A stretch of DNA of 6,131 nt from contig SUUF01000124.1 of NCBI GenBank assembly GCA_015062635.1, forward strand, positions 1-6,131. The letters are read 5' to 3'. This DNA is from Coriobacteriaceae bacterium. GTDB taxonomy: Bacteria > Actinomycetota > Coriobacteriia > Coriobacteriales > Eggerthellaceae. The position numbers and the translations under genes were made by a program. The first letter of the stretch is position 1. Each line of letters begins with the position of its first letter. This document shows, piece after piece, positions 5,977 to 6,131 of the stretch. The notes beneath the pieces were generated by a model. It searched no databases. It was not told where the DNA came from and saw only the letters and a program-made list of their open reading frames with translations.

Positions 5977-6131
5977 CATCTCGATGCCTTATGAACCAAC
6001 CGGCTAGCACCCCAAGTTGCGGGGCGGACGGGGCGCGAGGAGTCGTCTGAGCACAATCTCCGCGATTTCGCGAAGCGGAATCGCGCGTCGAAAAACGCGA
6101 AGCCAGCGCAGCGCACGACGAGGGAATGCCC
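5977..6131. other. Right-edge non-coding stretch, GC-rich and structured; no recognised gene
   Basis: No + strand frame here has a ribosome-binding site and a plausible protein; the ATG at 5991 gives only 19 residues. One - strand frame is open from the window edge (6131) to a TGA at 5978-5976, 51 codons, with an Arg/Ser-rich translation that matches no family I know. It could be the tail of a converging gene, but this looks more like stop-poor GC-rich DNA. The strand is left undetermined. Confidence 0.4.
6061..6085. repeat. Strong GC-rich hairpin (inverted repeat), possibly part of an interspersed element
   Basis: CGCGATTTCGC (6061-6071) pairs with GCGGAATCGCG (6075-6085) over 11 positions, ten Watson-Crick and one G-T, around a GAA loop. 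A second, smaller stem CGCGT/ACGCG (6084-6088 with 6095-6099) overlaps its right arm, so the two structures could be alternatives. There is no T run, so it is not an intrinsic terminator. A C-run/G-run pair, CCCC (6010-6013) with GGGG (6021-6024), lies in the same stretch. Confidence 0.55.

Noticed and set aside
5281..5979. 232-codon - strand open frame opposite metA
   Set aside because: It is antisense to a firmly identified gene, and its start sits in the metA terminator. Long antisense frames are expected in GC-rich coding DNA.
1..6131. CRISPR arrays, tRNA or rRNA genes, insertion sequences, attachment sites
   Set aside because: No regularly spaced repeats, no tRNA-like cloverleaf, no rRNA sequence, no transposase and no flanking repeats were seen in any part of the window.

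Overview
The window looks like chromosomal DNA from a GC-rich anaerobe. The best guess is Coriobacteriia (Eggerthellaceae-like): codons are strongly G/C-ending, there is a DMSO-reductase-family molybdoenzyme operon of the sort those gut anaerobes carry in many copies, and there is a GC-rich structured non-coding stretch at the right edge. The lineage is inferred from overall character, not from a marker gene. Every gene is on the + strand.

Layout: (1) Bases 1-2923 hold the end of a molybdenum respiratory operon. It runs from the C-terminal two thirds of a bis-MGD catalytic subunit (5' end outside the window) through a four-cluster ferredoxin-like subunit (DmsB type) to an eight-helix membrane anchor (DmsC type), and closes with a strong hairpin terminator. 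Together they would pass electrons from the quinol pool through the anchor and the four [4Fe-4S] clusters to the molybdenum site. The substrate cannot be read from this sequence. (2) Bases 3098-4567 encode a MocR/PdxR-type regulator, a GntR winged helix fused to a fold-type I aminotransferase-like domain, with its own near-consensus -10 box. (3) Bases 4708-5919 encode MetA, the homoserine O-acyltransferase that opens methionine synthesis, followed by a hairpin terminator. (4) Bases 5977-6131 hold no recognisable gene but contain a strong GC-rich hairpin, possibly part of an interspersed element that continues past the edge.

The most notable observation is that MetA is 403 residues long instead of about 300. 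The complete enzyme (Cys142, His235 and Glu237 all in place) is followed by a short linker and an ACT domain, the small-molecule-sensing fold used for allosteric control in amino-acid metabolism. Residue 111 is Glu, which predicts acetyl-CoA use, so the enzyme is probably a homoserine O-acetyltransferase despite the common 'succinyltransferase' name of the family. The metA leader shows no SAM riboswitch, so feedback through the fused ACT domain is an attractive but untested model. The MocR regulator just upstream has lost the usual tyrosine of its cofactor-site motif, and metA is a plausible target because of its position.
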